A DNA stretch of 64,000 bases from an uncultured Clostridium sp. (GCA_945915475.1 CAMEFI010000001.1:112727-176726); one strand, 5' to 3'. Numbered from the stretch's first letter, positions 1 to 9,166 are shown. Numbers and translations are program-made. The notes: generated by a model from the sequence alone, not told the origin.

Positions 1-996
1 TGTACTTCCACTGGCATCCTCTGTATAGAATGCTACGGTATCTTTTCCATTCGGCAAATTCCGTATAAACATGGAGATATCCACCTTCTGAATACTCCTT
101 CCGTCTTCAGCCCGAAGCTTCATCGCCGTATCATCTGTTATGACATATTCCCGGCCGTCTCCTGCAATGTGATTATAAACTCCTAATTCCAACGCCTTCA
201 ACAGTGTAGATTTGCCATGATATCCGCCTCCGACAATCAACGTCACACCCTTTCGGATTCCCATTCCTTTCATAGCACCCGCATGGGGAAGCTGCATTGT
301 CACCTCCATGCTCTCCGGTGATTGAAATACAACCGCATCCTTCATTGGCATCATGGATACACCGGATTTTCTAGGCAGGATAGATCCATTTGCAACAAAT
401 GCAACAAGCCCCTGCTCCTTCAACTGCCTTCGGATTGCCTGCTGATCCTCCGCTAATTCGACACAATCCGTCAGTTCCTTTGCCGCATATGCACTGGCAT
501 ATAATGTCTGCTTCACGCAGACAGGAAGAAACTCAAACAGAATCTTCTCTAACTCTCTTGCGTTGATGGTTCTCCCATTTGCAGGAAATCCAATCTCCAT
601 CCGAACTGTAATCTCCCCTGAACGGGTATGAATGGTACATGCGCTTCGTTCTAACATCTCCTGTCCCGGTGTGCTTACACTAATCAGTCCACTCTTTCCG
701 GAACCCTTTGCTTTGAATGAATAAGCCCGGACTTTCAATGCCATTTTCCGTAAAATGGTATCCTGCAATGCAATCCGCTTCCATGGAGTATCATATAAAT
801 GTTCATCAAATCCTGCCTCTTTGCCACTTACCTTCACACTTACCTTAGAAGGTGCCGCAAAGGGGTCCCCCTGTACATGATCAATGGACAGAATATAGCC
901 AGGAAACTGATACTGTCCTTTTGTATCTTTATATGCCGGATAGCCTTTGTGGTCAATTCTTCTTAAACATTCTCTTAAATCATTCTCTCTCATCAT
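1..996 (-). CDS. ABC-class ATPase (COG3044-like), 3' part cut by window edge
   Basis: The frame is open from the left edge to an ATG at 994-996 (protein begins MMRENDLRECLRRIDHKGYP) with AGAAGG a short way upstream. About 332 residues are present and the C-terminus lies outside. A Walker A-like loop, VGGGYHGKSTLLKALE, is visible near residue 285, and the N-terminal half has the SVSTPGQEMLERSAC stretch I associate with the predicted ATPases of the ABC class. Members are about 550-570 residues, so roughly 60% is present. Cellular role is not established for the family; RNA or nucleotide-related functions have been suggested. It diverges from the MarR gene to its right. Confidence 0.75.
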   Translation of the reverse strand, partial: MMRENDLRECLRRIDHKGYPAYKDTKGQYQFPGYILSIDHVQGDPFAAPSKVSVKVSGKEAGFDEHLYDTPWKRIALQDTILRKMALKVRAYSFKAKGSGKSGLISVSTPGQEMLERSACTIHTRSGEITVRMEIGFPANGRTINARELEKILFEFLPVCVKQTLYASAYAAKELTDCVELAEDQQAIRRQLKEQGLVAFVANGSILPRKSGVSMMPMKDAVVFQSPESMEVTMQLPHAGAMKGMGIRKGVTLIVGGGYHGKSTLLKALELGVYNHIAGDGREYVITDDTAMKLRAEDGRSIQKVDISMFIRNLPNGKDTVAFYTEDASGST

Positions 997-1144
997 CTTC
1001 TATACCTTCTTAAACAAGAAACTCTTATCTGTAGCCGTATTGTCACTCCTTAAGAGTAGCATATCACAGTTAAAAAAACAAGAAAATGAAACCGGAAAAT
1101 GCTTATAAACCAAATTGACAAACCCATGTCCATCTGTTATTCTA

Positions 1145-1174
1145 TTGACTGTTGATAAATCAACAACTTATTAT
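1145..1174 (+). promoter_or_regulatory. MarR gene promoter with palindromic operator
   Basis: TTGACT (1145-1150) and TATTAT (1169-1174) are separated by 18 bases. The spacer contains an inverted repeat TGTTGAT-AA-ATCAACA (1150-1165). A dyad placed between -35 and -10, just ahead of a MarR-family gene, is the usual layout for autorepression. The palindrome is seen directly; the regulator-site pairing is inferred. Confidence 0.65.
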
Positions 1175-1198
1175 ATTAACATACATCGGGGGAATATT

Positions 1199-1645
1199 AT
1201 GATCGATCGATTTGAATTATTTGCAACAACCATCACACAGATATATAAGAACTTGCAACGAATCAAAATGCAGGAAATGTCAGGCTTTGAGTTACGCGGG
1301 ACCTATGTTATGTGTCTTTTTGAATTAAACCGGAATCCGGAAGGTCTTACCATTACACAGTTAAGTCAGCTTTGTGGGGAAGATAAGGCTGCCATTTCCC
1401 GAACAATTTCTGAACTTGTGAAACGAGGTCTTGTCACAAGTAACAACAATAAAAAATACCGGGCACCTCTCGTTCTAACGGAAGAAGGACAGGAAACAGC
1501 AAACAAAATTGACGCATTAGCTTCCACTGCTGTTCAGGCCGGAAGTGCCGGACTTACAATGGAAGAGCTTAAAATCTTCTACAAAGCTCTCACAACCATC
1601 TCCGACAACTTAAACAACTACCTGGTAGATACACCAAATGACTAA
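1199..1645 (+). CDS. MarR family transcriptional regulator
   Basis: A 148-residue protein starting at MIDRFELFATTI. I prefer the ATG at 1199 over the longer frame from 1115 because GGGGG lies 7-8 bases before it and the upstream extension covers the promoter. The winged helix spans about residues 35-105: LTITQLSQLCGEDKAAISRTISELVKRGLV is recognition-helix sequence typical of MarR. Flanking helices would form the dimer interface. It probably represses its own promoter through the palindrome at 1150-1165 and may also act on the divergent ATPase gene. The ligand is unknown. Confidence 0.85.
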   Translation: MIDRFELFATTITQIYKNLQRIKMQEMSGFELRGTYVMCLFELNRNPEGLTITQLSQLCGEDKAAISRTISELVKRGLVTSNNNKKYRAPLVLTEEGQETANKIDALASTAVQAGSAGLTMEELKIFYKALTTISDNLNNYLVDTPND

Positions 1646-1690
1646 TCTGCGTCCACCCTGCTAAATTATAACCATTACCCTTACATCAAA

Positions 1691-1746
1691 AACGATACGA
1701 AGGAGAACCTTGTTGGTTCATACCATTCGTATCGTTCTTTTTGGTT
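1691..1746. terminator. Bidirectional terminator between marR-like gene and glnN
   Basis: AACGATACGAA (1691-1701) pairs with TTCGTATCGTT (1726-1736), followed by CTTTTT on the plus strand. It sits between two convergent genes and can serve both. Confidence 0.75.
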
Positions 1747-1771
1747 TATGAAGCTTTCACTTTACTTTATT

Positions 1772-3886
1772 CTATACGTAGAACAACAAATCCTCGTACT
1801 GTGGGAATGGCCAATACTTCTTGTCAACCAATTCCTCTAACTTGTCAGCAGGAGTTCTTACCTCTTCCATTGTAGCGAATACTTCATCATGGAAGCATCT
1901 AGCAGCTTTCTCCATATCATCCTCTAAGGCAAGTGCTTTCTCATCCACTTTCTCTAACTTCTCAACTGCTGCTGTCATTTCCTTCATCTCAGCAGAAATA
2001 TCCTTAAGAATCTCTTCCTGTACAGAGGTATCCACACCAACTGCTTTGAGATCATTCACGCCCTTAGCCATATCTGCCGAATACTCCATAACTGCAGGAA
2101 GAATCTGCTTCTTAGCCATATCAAGCATAGTCTTTGCTTCAATGTTAATCTGTTTTGCGTAATTCTCATAATAGATCTCTGCACGAGACTCTAACTCAGC
2201 CTTGCTCAGTACACCAAACTTTTCAAACATTGCAACATTCTCCGGCTTTGTAAATGCAGGTACGGCATCTACTAAACACTTGATATTTGGAAGACCTCTC
2301 TTTTCTGCCTCAGCAACCCACTCTTCTGAATAACCATTACCATTAAAGATAATTCTCTTATGCTTTGCAATCAACTCTTTAATCTTATCATGCACTGCCA
2401 TATCAAAGTTGTCTGCTTTCTCTAACTCATCTGCAATCTCACAAAGAGAATCTGCAACGATGGTATTCAAAATGGTATTCGGAGTTGCGATGGACTGGGT
2501 AGAACCAACCATACGGAACTCAAACTTATTACCGGTAAATGCAAACGGTGATGTACGGTTACGGTCTGTTGCATCCTGCATAAAGGAAGGAAGTGTTGTA
2601 ACACCAGACTCATATGTCTTGCCCTGTAAAGAACTGGTTGCCTCACCGGTTGTATCAAGCTGTTTCAATACATCATCTAACTGCTCACCTAAGTATACAG
2701 AAATAATGGCAGGAGGTGCCTCATTTGCTCCTAATCTGTGATCATTTCCTGCAGAGGAAGCAGAAAGTCTTAACAGATCAGCATGCTCATCCACTGCTTT
2801 CAAAATTGCTGTTAAGAATAACAGGAACTGTACGTTCTCATGAGGTGTCTTACCTGGCTCTAACAGGTTCTGACCATCATCTGTTCCCATTGACCAGTTA
2901 TTGTGTTTACCGGAACCATTCACTCCGGCAAATGGTTTCTCATGCAACAAACATGCAAGACCATGACGATCTGCCACTCTCTTCATTGTCTCCATTACCA
3001 ACTGGTTATGATCAGTACCAACATTAGTTGTTCCATAAATTGGTGCTAACTCATGCTGGCAAGGAGCAACCTCGTTATGCTGTGTCTTTGCAGTAATTCC
3101 TAACTTCCATAATTCAATATTCAAATCTTTCATGTAAGAAAGAACTCTCTCTCTTACCGTACCAAAATAATGATCATCCAGCTCCTGTCCCTTTGGAGGC
3201 ATTGCACCAAACAAAGTACGTCCTGTAAAGATTAAATCCTTACGTTTTGCATAATCTTCTTTATCTACTAAGAAGTATTCCTGCTCCGGTCCAACAGAAG
3301 TTGTAACCTTTGTTGCAGTCGTATTACCAAATAATCTTAAAATACGGATTGCCTGTTTGCTGACAGCTTCCATAGAACGAAGTAAAGGAATCTTTTTATC
3401 CAATGCCTCTCCTGTATAAGAAGAAAATGCAGTTGGGATACAAAGAATCGTACTTCCATCCGGAGACTCTTTGATAAATGCCGGCGATGTACAATCCCAT
3501 GCAGTATATCCTCTTGCCTCATTGGTTGCTCTAAGACCTCCTGATGGGAAAGAAGATGCATCCGGCTCACCTTTAATCAACTCTTTACCGGAAAACTCCA
3601 TCAATACTTTACCATCTGAGGTCGGACTGATAAAAGCATCATGCTTCTCAGCAGTGATTCCTGTCATTGGCTGGAACCAGTGTGTGTAATGGGTTGCACC
3701 CTTCTCAATTGCCCAATCCTTCATTGCATTTGCAACCGTGTCCGCAATTGCAGGATTCAACTCCTTGCCTTCCTCAATGGTCTTCTTAAGCTCTTTATAG
3801 ACCGCCTTTGGTAAGCGTTCTTTCATTACTGCGTCGTTAAACACGTTAGATCCGAAGATCTCTGCTACTTTCACCTTTTCACTCAT
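1772..3886 (-). CDS. glnN: Glutamine synthetase type III
   Basis: A 704-residue protein with the length and N-terminal signature of GSIII ([18 protein letters not shown] near residue 65), a family of about 700 residues distinct from GlnA. It makes glutamine from glutamate, ammonia and ATP in the cytoplasm as large oligomers. The substrate-binding stretch [16 protein letters not shown] is present near residue 320, and the C-terminal helical extension typical of GSIII is complete. The start is preceded by GGAAAGGAAG. The gene is monocistronic: its own promoter lies at 4010-4038 and a terminator follows at 1691-1746. A hairpin terminator inside the leader (3943-3972) suggests control by antitermination. 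Confidence 0.93.
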   Translation of the reverse strand: MSEKVKVAEIFGSNVFNDAVMKERLPKAVYKELKKTIEEGKELNPAIADTVANAMKDWAIEKGATHYTHWFQPMTGITAEKHDAFISPTSDGKVLMEFSGKELIKGEPDASSFPSGGLRATNEARGYTAWDCTSPAFIKESPDGSTILCIPTAFSSYTGEALDKKIPLLRSMEAVSKQAIRILRLFGNTTATKVTTSVGPEQEYFLVDKEDYAKRKDLIFTGRTLFGAMPPKGQELDDHYFGTVRERVLSYMKDLNIELWKLGITAKTQHNEVAPCQHELAPIYGTTNVGTDHNQLVMETMKRVADRHGLACLLHEKPFAGVNGSGKHNNWSMGTDDGQNLLEPGKTPHENVQFLLFLTAILKAVDEHADLLRLSASSAGNDHRLGANEAPPAIISVYLGEQLDDVLKQLDTTGEATSSLQGKTYESGVTTLPSFMQDATDRNRTSPFAFTGNKFEFRMVGSTQSIATPNTILNTIVADSLCEIADELEKADNFDMAVHDKIKELIAKHKRIIFNGNGYSEEWVAEAEKRGLPNIKCLVDAVPAFTKPENVAMFEKFGVLSKAELESRAEIYYENYAKQINIEAKTMLDMAKKQILPAVMEYSADMAKGVNDLKAVGVDTSVQEEILKDISAEMKEMTAAVEKLEKVDEKALALEDDMEKAARCFHDEVFATMEEVRTPADKLEELVDKKYWPFPQYEDLLFYV

Positions 3887-3940
3887 AAGATAATACTTCC
3901 TTTCCTCTTACTTTATTTGCGAAACAACCGGCTTTCATGA

Positions 3941-3972
3941 AAAAAGGGTATTCTCCTAATGAGAACACCCTT
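3941..3972 (-). terminator. Leader terminator (candidate attenuator) of glnN
   Basis: On the minus strand AAGGGTGTTCTC pairs with GAGAATACCCTT across a short loop (one G-T pair), followed directly by TTTTTT. It lies between the glnN promoter (-10 at 4010-4015) and the glnN start (3886), so transcripts must pass it. I found no ANTAR double hairpin, T-box or known riboswitch consensus in the short 5' segment, so the effector is unknown. Confidence 0.7.
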
Positions 3973-4009
3973 GTCCTTAACCGTCTATGTATTCGCTTTT
4001 GATAGTTGT

Positions 4010-4038
4010 AATATATACCACTCTGTTAAAAAAATCAA
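4010..4038 (-). promoter_or_regulatory. glnN promoter
   Basis: Minus-strand TTGATT (4038-4033) and TATATT (4015-4010) with a 17-base spacer. This predicts a leader of about 115 bases before the glnN start. Confidence 0.65.
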
Positions 4039-4071
4039 GTGTTTTTTTCATTTTTTATTTGTTTTTTTTAT

Positions 4072-4096
4072 TTTGACTTAAATTTTATAAGTCAAA
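4072..4096. repeat. Inverted repeat upstream of glnN promoter
   Basis: TTTGACTTA (4072-4080) and TAAGTCAAA (4088-4096) form a perfect 9-base dyad with a 7-base centre, about 35-60 bases upstream of the glnN -35 box and downstream of kdpE. It is not followed by a T-run on either strand, so an operator is more likely than a terminator. Confidence 0.5.
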
Positions 4097-4180
4097 GGAC
4101 GATTTTTGTAACATTTTACAGTCAATTTCGCCTCTGCAAAATCCATAATAGGAAAATATATCACATTTTTCTGAAATCTT

Positions 4181-4879
4181 TCACTCCACCTTGACCATCC
4201 GGTAACCAACCCCCACATGGGTCTGGATATACTGGACAGAATCCGAATTCTTTTCTAATTTCTTGCGAAGAGTTGCCATAAACACCCTTAAGGATGCTAC
4301 ATCATTTTCCCAGCTATGTCCCCAGATATGCTGCGTAATATAGGTATGGGTCAACACCTTTCCTACATTCTTTGAAAGAAGACATAACAGCTTGTATTCA
4401 ATAGGTGTCAGATGCAACTCTTCCTCTTCTAAATAGGCACAGCCTGCGGAATAATCAATCTGAAGCATACCGTTCTCAAAAACGGATGCCTCTGCCTGCT
4501 CTCCCTGCTTCGTAATAAATCTTCTTTCCGTTACACGAAGACGGGCTAACAATTCCTCCACAGAAAACGGCTTTGTGAGATAATCATCTGCCCCCGCATC
4601 CAATGCCTCTACTTTATCGGCATCCTCACTTCGGGCACTGATTATAATAATCGGTACATTGGACCAGGAACGAATTTTACGAATGACTTCCATACCATCG
4701 ATATCCGGCAACCCCAGATCCAGCAAAATGATGTCCGGATTATGGGATGCTGCTTCCATCACAGCTGTTTCTCCATTTGCAGCAATAATATACCGGTAAT
4801 CATGCGCCTTCAATGTTGTTGTCATAAGATTCTGTATAGATCTGTCATCTTCTACCACTAAAATCAATGTCTTATTCAT
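4181..4879 (-). CDS. kdpE: OmpR-family response regulator (KdpE)
   Basis: A 232-residue regulator with receiver domain (about 1-118) and winged helix (about 130-228). The phospho-acceptor is in DIILLDLGLPDIDG; acidic pocket EDD is at the N-terminus and the conserved Lys is in YLTKPF. The C-terminal VLTHTYITQHIWG and ASLRVFMATLRKKLE are typical of KdpE. The start is the ATG at 4879, which overlaps the end of kdpD by eight bases with AGGAG inside kdpD; the TTG nine bases earlier sits too close to that site. It likely activates the ktr operon at 9009-9046. Confidence 0.9.
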   Translation of the reverse strand: MNKTLILVVEDDRSIQNLMTTTLKAHDYRYIIAANGETAVMEAASHNPDIILLDLGLPDIDGMEVIRKIRSWSNVPIIIISARSEDADKVEALDAGADDYLTKPFSVEELLARLRVTERRFITKQGEQAEASVFENGMLQIDYSAGCAYLEEEELHLTPIEYKLLCLLSKNVGKVLTHTYITQHIWGHSWENDVASLRVFMATLRKKLEKNSDSVQYIQTHVGVGYRMVKVE

Positions 4880-6398
4880 GTAAATCAATCTCCTCTACCG
4901 GCAATGTAAATGTAAATACCGCTCCCTGGGGAGTATTATCCGTAAGTTTCAATTCTCCTCCATGCGCTGCAATAATAGATTTGCAAAGCGATAATCCAAG
5001 GCCCAGACTTCGCCTGCTGTCTGCCATACTCTTTGCCCCACTGTAAAACATATCAAACACAAGGGGCTTCATATCATCCGAAATTCCAGGACCATTATCT
5101 GCAATCCGCACCACTGCCTTATTCTGTAATTTCTGCGTCGTCACTACAATTTCCGAACCTTTTTGTGTATATTTAATTGCATTATCCATAATATTAATAA
5201 TAACCTGCATAATCAGTCTTGCATCTACCTTCACAAGAACAAAATCATCGGATGACTGAAAAGAAATCTGATGCTCCGTCTTATTTCTGCTGATATGCTG
5301 CAACGCTTCTGTAATGATCTCATCTAATAATTCGGTCTGCAAACGAAGATTCATATTTCCTTCTTCTAACCTGGTTACAGAAAGCAGATTCTCTACCAGA
5401 TTGATCAGCCACATGGAATCATCATAAATATCCAGATACAACTGCTGCTTTGTCTCCTGATCAAACTTCTCTCCATTCGATAACAAATTGCTAGCATTTC
5501 CGGAAATAGAAGTTAACGGAGTACGCAAATCATGGGAAATGGAACGAAGTAAATTAACCCTTAACTGTTCCTTTTGTGCCATCAATGCCGCCTCTGCTTT
5601 TTCCCTGGCATTTTTCTCATTTTCCAAAGCCAGTGCACATTCTCCAAGTATGGACAACAATATACTGTTTTCAAAAGAATCTAAGGCTTTGTCCTGAATG
5701 ACAATTCCAATCACTCCATAGACAACATTGCTGGTACGGATAGGTAGATAAAGACACTTTGCATCTGGAAATGTGTCTGTGGCTGCACCTGCATATCTAT
5801 TATTTTTTAACACCCAAAGGGCAACGGACTTCTCCTTTTCCGTTAGATATTTCTCTTTTGCTGCATCCTTATTTATTCCAAAGAATGCCGGTTCCGATAA
5901 CGTTTCCTTCTGTACAAGATAAATCACCATATCCCTGCTTAAAAGCTTCATCAACTGTGTCGCTGTGACAGAAATAATCTGTTCCTTTTCCTTCATACCA
6001 CCTAATAACTGATTGGTATCAAATAATATTTTGGTACGATACTCCGATTGTTCAGACTCTGCCGCCTGACGTTTTAATTGAATTGCAAGGGAACCGGTTA
6101 AAAAAGCCGCTACAAACATAGTGATAAATGTAACCGGATAATCTTTATCATAAGCTAACAATGTATAACGGGGTTCGGTGAATAAAAAGTTAAACACAAT
6201 GACACTGACACCTGCTGCAATGAGACTATACACCTGACGTGTTGTGACAATGGATGTAATCAGCACACCAAGAATATATACCATAATAATATTGGCTTCA
6301 CTCATTCCAAGATGCCAGAAAAACAAACCTATTGCAGATGCGATTACAATCATTCCGATACTTTTTATCACATCTGCCACACAATCAAATTTTTCCAC
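4872..6398 (-). CDS. kdpD: Short KdpD-type sensor histidine kinase
   Basis: With the GTG at 6398 as start (AGGAG eight bases ahead, just after the stop of the upstream gene) the product is 508 residues. It has four membrane segments in the first 110 residues (DUF4118 region), a GAF-like region (about 140-265), a HisKA box with the phospho-His in SISHDLRTP (about residue 289), then N-box (NIMDNAIKY), G1 (DNGPGIS) and G2 (GLGLSLCKSII). Full KdpD proteins are near 900 residues; the N-terminal KdpD and USP-like domains are absent here. The short form is paired with Ktr rather than KdpFABC. Confidence 0.87.
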   Translation of the reverse strand: MEKFDCVADVIKSIGMIVIASAIGLFFWHLGMSEANIIMVYILGVLITSIVTTRQVYSLIAAGVSVIVFNFLFTEPRYTLLAYDKDYPVTFITMFVAAFLTGSLAIQLKRQAAESEQSEYRTKILFDTNQLLGGMKEKEQIISVTATQLMKLLSRDMVIYLVQKETLSEPAFFGINKDAAKEKYLTEKEKSVALWVLKNNRYAGAATDTFPDAKCLYLPIRTSNVVYGVIGIVIQDKALDSFENSILLSILGECALALENEKNAREKAEAALMAQKEQLRVNLLRSISHDLRTPLTSISGNASNLLSNGEKFDQETKQQLYLDIYDDSMWLINLVENLLSVTRLEEGNMNLRLQTELLDEIITEALQHISRNKTEHQISFQSSDDFVLVKVDARLIMQVIINIMDNAIKYTQKGSEIVVTTQKLQNKAVVRIADNGPGISDDMKPLVFDMFYSGAKSMADSRRSLGLGLSLCKSIIAAHGGELKLTDNTPQGAVFTFTLPVEEIDLHE

Positions 6399-6415
6399 GT
6401 AATCAGCTCCTATGA

Positions 6416-6901
6416 TCAGAGATACGAAATCAGCAAACGCTGTTTCTCCGTAATATGTTCTTCTTTCCACATAACATACATATTCATCTGCTGATTATCA
6501 AGTGGTTCGATTACGAATCCCGTCATTGGTTCTGACAACGAATGTGGAAGAAAGGAGCTAATCTTTTCCCCATATTCTTTCGTAATGCCAGCATCCAATG
6601 TTTCCATCAAAAGGACAATGTCAACACTCTCATTCTCTAACATTCTTCTTAGTTCCATATGGCTTCCTGTATAAAAATAATAAGATACGTCCTTATGTTC
6701 TTTTGAAAAAGTATCTAACTTTTCCGAAACAGAAGACATCATAATGGGATTATCACAAGCAATCTTTATTACATTCTCTCCATTTTTCAAATCCGATTCC
6801 GACCGAACATTTTCTCTCAAAAAGATGTCTAGTTTTTTCATGGCGATAAAACTTAGAACAATCCATACGATAAAAATCAGCAGTAATATAATTTTATACA
6901 T
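6416..6901 (-). CDS. Membrane-anchored LysR-substrate-binding-like protein
   Basis: 161 residues. One N-terminal membrane helix (about residues 3-22, MYKIILLLIFIVWIVLSFIA) is followed by an extracytoplasmic or cytoplasmic domain whose start (IKIACDNPIM...LDTFSKEHKDVSYYFYTG...RRMLENESVDIVLLM) resembles the first lobe of LysR effector domains, and whose end (MNMYVMWKEEHITEKQRLLISYL) resembles the C-terminal strand-helix of that fold. There is no helix-turn-helix. The RBS GAGGTGG precedes ATG. It lies 18 bases before kdpD and 24 after ktrA, so it is co-transcribed with the potassium uptake and sensor genes. The similarity is my reading of the pattern; function is not known. Confidence 0.6.
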   Translation of the reverse strand: MYKIILLLIFIVWIVLSFIAMKKLDIFLRENVRSESDLKNGENVIKIACDNPIMMSSVSEKLDTFSKEHKDVSYYFYTGSHMELRRMLENESVDIVLLMETLDAGITKEYGEKISSFLPHSLSEPMTGFVIEPLDNQQMNMYVMWKEEHITEKQRLLISYL

Positions 6902-6925
6902 TATACCACCTCAATTCAAGTTGTT

Positions 6926-7573
6926 CTATATATGAAAACATTTCTGTATATCTCTGTTCTTTCCTAATACCAGCATGGCATCTCCCGGATAGAAACAGGT
7001 ATCCGGCGTAATGGTCAGATCCATTTTCCCCACTCTCTTTAATGCCATAATATTAATATTATATTTCTGGCGGATATTAATTTCTCCGACCGTTCTGTTA
7101 ATCCAGGATTCCGGTACCTCAATCTCAAAAATAGCATATTCATTATCCAGCTCAATATAATCAAAAATATGATCCGAACTATATCGAATGGCAGTCCAGG
7201 TAGCCAATTGCTTCTCCGGATAAACAATTTCATCCGCTCCATTTCGAAGCAGGAATTTTGCATGTACATCTCTGGCTGCCCGGGACACTACCATTTTGGC
7301 ACCTAATTCTTTTAACAGAGAAGTAGTCTCCAAAGAACTTTGGAAGTCATTTCCAATCGCAACAATGCAGACATCATAATTCCCAACACCTAAGGAACGC
7401 AGAAATGCTTCATTCATGCTATCTCCAATCTGTGCATTTGTAACATAAGGCAATGCCTCCTGCACTCTTTCCTCGATTTTGTCAATTGCCATGATCTCAT
7501 GATGTAATTCGTGCAGTTTTACCGCAATATTCTTTCCAAATCTTCCCAATCCTATCAGTAAAATTGACTTCAT
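6926..7573 (-). CDS. ktrA: Ktr/Trk potassium uptake regulatory subunit
   Basis: 215 residues, the normal length of KtrA. The RCK_N Rossmann domain occupies about 1-135 with GLGRFGKNIA as dinucleotide loop and acidic D at MAIDK; RCK_C follows (about 136-215). It forms a cytoplasmic ring gating the KtrB channel in response to ATP/ADP and possibly c-di-AMP, as known for the family. AGGAGGAGAGG precedes the start, and the gene begins 15 bases after ktrB. Confidence 0.92.
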   Translation of the reverse strand: MKSILLIGLGRFGKNIAVKLHELHHEIMAIDKIEERVQEALPYVTNAQIGDSMNEAFLRSLGVGNYDVCIVAIGNDFQSSLETTSLLKELGAKMVVSRAARDVHAKFLLRNGADEIVYPEKQLATWTAIRYSSDHIFDYIELDNEYAIFEIEVPESWINRTVGEINIRQKYNINIMALKRVGKMDLTITPDTCFYPGDAMLVLGKNRDIQKCFHI

Positions 7574-7588
7574 TCCAATCCTCTCCTC

Positions 7589-8947
7589 CTATCCCACTGT
7601 TATCTTTTCCTTTGGCAGTTTTGATATATTTCTGGATTTGTTGGATAACGCTGCAAAAACCAACGTAAGACCTCCCACTCTTCCTAAAAACATAAGAATA
7701 ATTAAAATCATTCTTGATATTGCTCCAAGCCCCGGTGTAATCCCTAATGTCAGACCTACTGTTCCGATTGCGGAAGCTGTTTCGAACAAGCAGGTAAGCA
7801 CTGGCAGATTTTCTATACAGCTTATCATAATTCCACCTGTAAAGAATAACGTAAGATACATCAGCAAAATGGTGGCTGCATACTTGATGGTATTATCTTC
7901 CACTCTTCTTCCAAAACACTCTGTATCTTCTTTTCTCTTAAAAACAGAATATAATGTCATGAACAAAACCGCCACTGTTGTAGTCTTCATTCCTCCAGCC
8001 GTGGACCCCGGAGAGCCGCCAATCAACATCAATAAAATGATAACCACCTGTCCGGCTTCACTAAATAATGTTAAATCTACCGTATTAAAGCCTGCCGTTC
8101 TTGGTGTCACCGTCTGAAATAATGCGCCTAAAAACTTTTCCCGCACCGGCATATCATCAAAAACCGGTCTGCCAAATTCCCGAAAATAGAAAAACAAAAA
8201 AGGAAAAAGAATCAAGAGGAACGTCATAACCAATATCACTTTACTTTGCATCCGGTATTTATGAATATGAATCCCATTGCATTTCACATCATTCCACGTA
8301 AGAAAACCAATACCACCTGTAATAATCAGACCCATAATGACTACATTGATCAACCCATTTCCCTCATAACCCGTCAGGGAGGAAAACTGCCCCTTACATC
8401 CCATCAGGTCAAATCCTGCATTACAAAATGCAGAAACCGAATGAAACAGGGCATACCATGTACCTTTCGGACCACCAAACTCCTTCCAAAAGACAGGCAT
8501 CAGGAAGCAGGCTCCTGCAAATTCAATCAACATGGTTAACTTCAAAATAAATCCGGTTAACCGGACAATTCCTCCCACACTGGGAGCGGCTATTGCCTCC
8601 TGCATGGTACTTCTTTGCATTAGTCCGATTTTTCTTCCGGAAATAGCTGCCACTGACACGGCAATGGTAACAACCCCCATACCACCTATCTGTATTAATA
8701 TAAGAATAACCGCCTGTCCAAAAGCCGACCAGTACATTGCTGTGTCGTGCACCACCAGTCCCGTCACGCAGGTTGCAGAAACTGCTGTAAATAGAGCGTC
8801 CAAAAAAGATGTCGTTTCTCCTGTCTTCGTAGAAACAGGAAGCATTAGTAAAATGCTTCCCGTCAATATGACAAACAAAAAACCCATTATGATGATCTGA
8901 AAAGAAGTCAATCTTTTTTTCTCGAATCGTAAAGCTTTCATCTTCAT
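7589..8947 (-). CDS. ktrB: Ktr/Trk-type potassium transporter membrane subunit
   Basis: About 452 residues with the four membrane-pore-membrane repeats of the SKT family. Selectivity-filter regions are visible as SATCVTGL (first), SAFCNAGF (second), TPRTAGFN (third) and SAIGTVGL (fourth), each with the conserved Gly. The start is uncertain: ATG at 8947 is preferred, a TTG lies at 8956, and the ribosome site AAGAAAG is weak, which may be part of the control. First gene of a five-gene operon running to kdpE. Confidence 0.92.
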   Translation of the reverse strand: MKMKALRFEKKRLTSFQIIIMGFLFVILTGSILLMLPVSTKTGETTSFLDALFTAVSATCVTGLVVHDTAMYWSAFGQAVILILIQIGGMGVVTIAVSVAAISGRKIGLMQRSTMQEAIAAPSVGGIVRLTGFILKLTMLIEFAGACFLMPVFWKEFGGPKGTWYALFHSVSAFCNAGFDLMGCKGQFSSLTGYEGNGLINVVIMGLIITGGIGFLTWNDVKCNGIHIHKYRMQSKVILVMTFLLILFPFLFFYFREFGRPVFDDMPVREKFLGALFQTVTPRTAGFNTVDLTLFSEAGQVVIILLMLIGGSPGSTAGGMKTTTVAVLFMTLYSVFKRKEDTECFGRRVEDNTIKYAATILLMYLTLFFTGGIMISCIENLPVLTCLFETASAIGTVGLTLGITPGLGAISRMILIILMFLGRVGGLTLVFAALSNKSRNISKLPKEKITVG

Positions 8948-8985
8948 ATCAGCCAACTTTCTTAATCAATCTTCAAACTATCCTA

Positions 8986-9046
8986 ATTATTCCTTCTTAC
9001 ATCTAAAGATTGTATAAGAATGTTAAGAATTGTATTAAGATTGTAT
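8986..9046 (-). promoter_or_regulatory. ktr operon promoter with paired KdpE-like boxes
   Basis: On the plus strand the motif ATTGTAT occurs at 9009, 9029 and 9040, with a weaker ATGTTA at 9020. The spacings are 11, 9 and 11 bases, i.e. two tandem half-site pairs on one face of the helix as used by OmpR-family dimers. A weak promoter (minus TACAAT at 9014-9009, 17 bases, AATAAT at 8991-8986) has the first box overlapping its -35, fitting activation by KdpE. Box positions are seen; the regulator is inferred. Confidence 0.6.
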
Positions 9047-9057
9047 AAAGATAAAAT

Positions 9058-9104
9058 ACAAAAAGGTACATTACCCTATTCATCATAGGGAAACGTACCT
9101 TTCT
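9058..9104 (-). terminator. Terminator upstream of ktr promoter
   Basis: AAAGGTAC (9062-9069) pairs with GTACCTTT (9095-9102) with an inner CCCTAT/ATAGGG stem. On the minus strand the hairpin is followed by TTTTTG and a T-rich stretch. It closes the leftward genes to its right and insulates ktrB. Confidence 0.7.
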
Positions 9105-9166
9105 AAAAATTCCATACACGCCTCTTTATTGAGCAATCAGTATTAATAAAACACAAAATACATATA

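Noticed and set aside
9001..9104. tRNA-like hairpins before ktrB
   Set aside because: No anticodon arm, TpsiC loop or CCA-ready acceptor; it is explained as terminator plus KdpE-like boxes.
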